A DNA stretch of 64,000 bases from Bin80 sp965219915. GTDB lineage: Bacteria > Bacteroidota > Rhodothermia > Rhodothermales > Bin80. This document shows positions 63,556 through 64,000 of this stretch, piece by piece. The stretch covers positions 1,302,001-1,366,000 of the forward strand of contig OZ244794.1 in assembly GCA_965219915.1 (NCBI GenBank), given 5' to 3'. The notes beneath the pieces were generated by a model. That model ran no database searches, was not told where the DNA came from, and saw only the letters and a list, made by a program, of their open reading frames with translations. Positions within the stretch are counted from its first letter, which is position 1. Each line of letters begins with the position of its first letter. The translations under genes and the position numbers were made by a program.

Positions 63556-64000
63556 TGATGCGGTTGATTCAGTTAGCCAGTCTGGTGTTGTTTTCGGGGA
63601 TGGTGCAGGCACAAACCAGCGGAACGATGCAGGTCCATCTGGAGGTACTACCTCGGGTGCTAACGGTAAGCGTGGGTAGCAGTCAATTAGACTTTGCACA
63701 GCAGCGGGCGGATGCGGGTAGAGTTGTACTGGATCCAGCAACAGGGCTGGTGAGCGGAAAGTCTTATGGCAGACATGCCCTGGGAGAGGTTACCGTGCGC
63801 GGATCCGCAAAAAGCGGGTTTCTGGTCAGTGTTGAACAGACGGTTCAGCTTCGTCAGCACGGCAGTGATAATGGGATCAGTTTTACGCCGATCTGGGCAC
63901 AGCGTGAAGGTTGTCATCAGGGCGCATACGCGCTCACTCCCGCGAGGCTAGGTACAGGGACGCTTGGGGCCGATGGGTGCGCAGCGCTCCGTTTTGGCGG
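63555..64000 (+). CDS. DUF4402/pilin-like exported protein, copy 3 (cut by window edge)
   Basis: The frame begins at ATG 63555 (or 63558) and is open to the window end, 148 codons. A signal peptide (MMRLIQLASLVLFSGMVQAQ) is followed by VHLEVLPRVLTVSVGSSQLDFAQQ, then VTVRGSAKSGFLVSVEQ. Two cysteines (EGCHQGAY and DGCAALRF) are visible. It resembles the two preceding genes in topology and strand pattern, though less closely; it could be a longer adhesin-type subunit. The remainder is outside the window. Confidence 0.6.
   Translation, partial: MMRLIQLASLVLFSGMVQAQTSGTMQVHLEVLPRVLTVSVGSSQLDFAQQRADAGRVVLDPATGLVSGKSYGRHALGEVTVRGSAKSGFLVSVEQTVQLRQHGSDNGISFTPIWAQREGCHQGAYALTPARLGTGTLGADGCAALRFG

Noticed and set aside
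63400..63741. Minus-strand frame across the junction of pilin-like genes
   Set aside because: It is antisense to two genes with signal peptides and the expected overlap.

Overview
The window looks like a chromosomal segment of a Rhodothermota/Bacteroidota-type bacterium, probably an uncultured Rhodothermales relative; this assignment is inferred. The reasons are a TonB-dependent receptor with an N-terminal carboxypeptidase-like domain, a very large secreted protein ending in a T9SS-like C-terminal domain, a PorV/PorQ-family barrel, 6-bladed beta-propeller lipoproteins, a YpdA-type bacillithiol disulfide reductase, weak Shine-Dalgarno sites and one TTG/TAnnTTTG-type promoter.

Positions 1-33,005 are core genome. 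On the minus strand lie a truA - Kelch lipoprotein - small membrane protein - tadA - ypdA cluster and a DUF4143 ATPase. They are followed by aroK, rnhB (overlapping aroK tail to tail), a short Rho factor, an orphan N6-adenine methyltransferase, aroA, and then tatA, gatA, sucD and engB. A plus-strand unit of TonB-dependent receptor, secreted CTD protein and PorV-like barrel has a strong hairpin after each gene. Next come two tandem paralogous small membrane proteins, and then the most striking object in the window: an initiator tRNA-fMet gene on the minus strand, split in its anticodon loop by a 268-nt group I intron with recognisable P, Q, R and S core elements. DUF1015-serA-serC (serine synthesis), pntAA-pntAB-pntB (transhydrogenase) and a hotdog thioesterase close the core part.

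Positions 33,300-47,900 hold a conjugative type IV secretion locus in the order VirB2, B3, B4, B5/TrbJ, B6/TrbL, B8, MobC-like protein, relaxase, small membrane protein, cargo, VirB9, B10 and VirD4. No VirB11 ATPase is visible. About 5.4 kb of mobilisation and cargo DNA separates virB8 from virB9. It includes an OLD/RecF-like ATPase followed by a decayed DUF3226 (Toprim-like) partner, and a diverged repeated leader ORF.

Positions 47,900-64,000 are an accessory region: a PQQ-type sugar dehydrogenase, two beta-propeller proteins, an unknown secreted protein, an IS1595-type remnant, an intact ImmA/IrrE-type regulator-protease next to a nonsense-interrupted DUF4411 toxin, a UvrD-like helicase, a DUF3892 protein, and a closely packed run of five exported proteins. 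The last three of these resemble DUF4402/spore-coat-U-type pilin subunits and run off the window end. No CRISPR array, rRNA or integrase gene was seen, so the boundaries of the mobile element could not be fixed.
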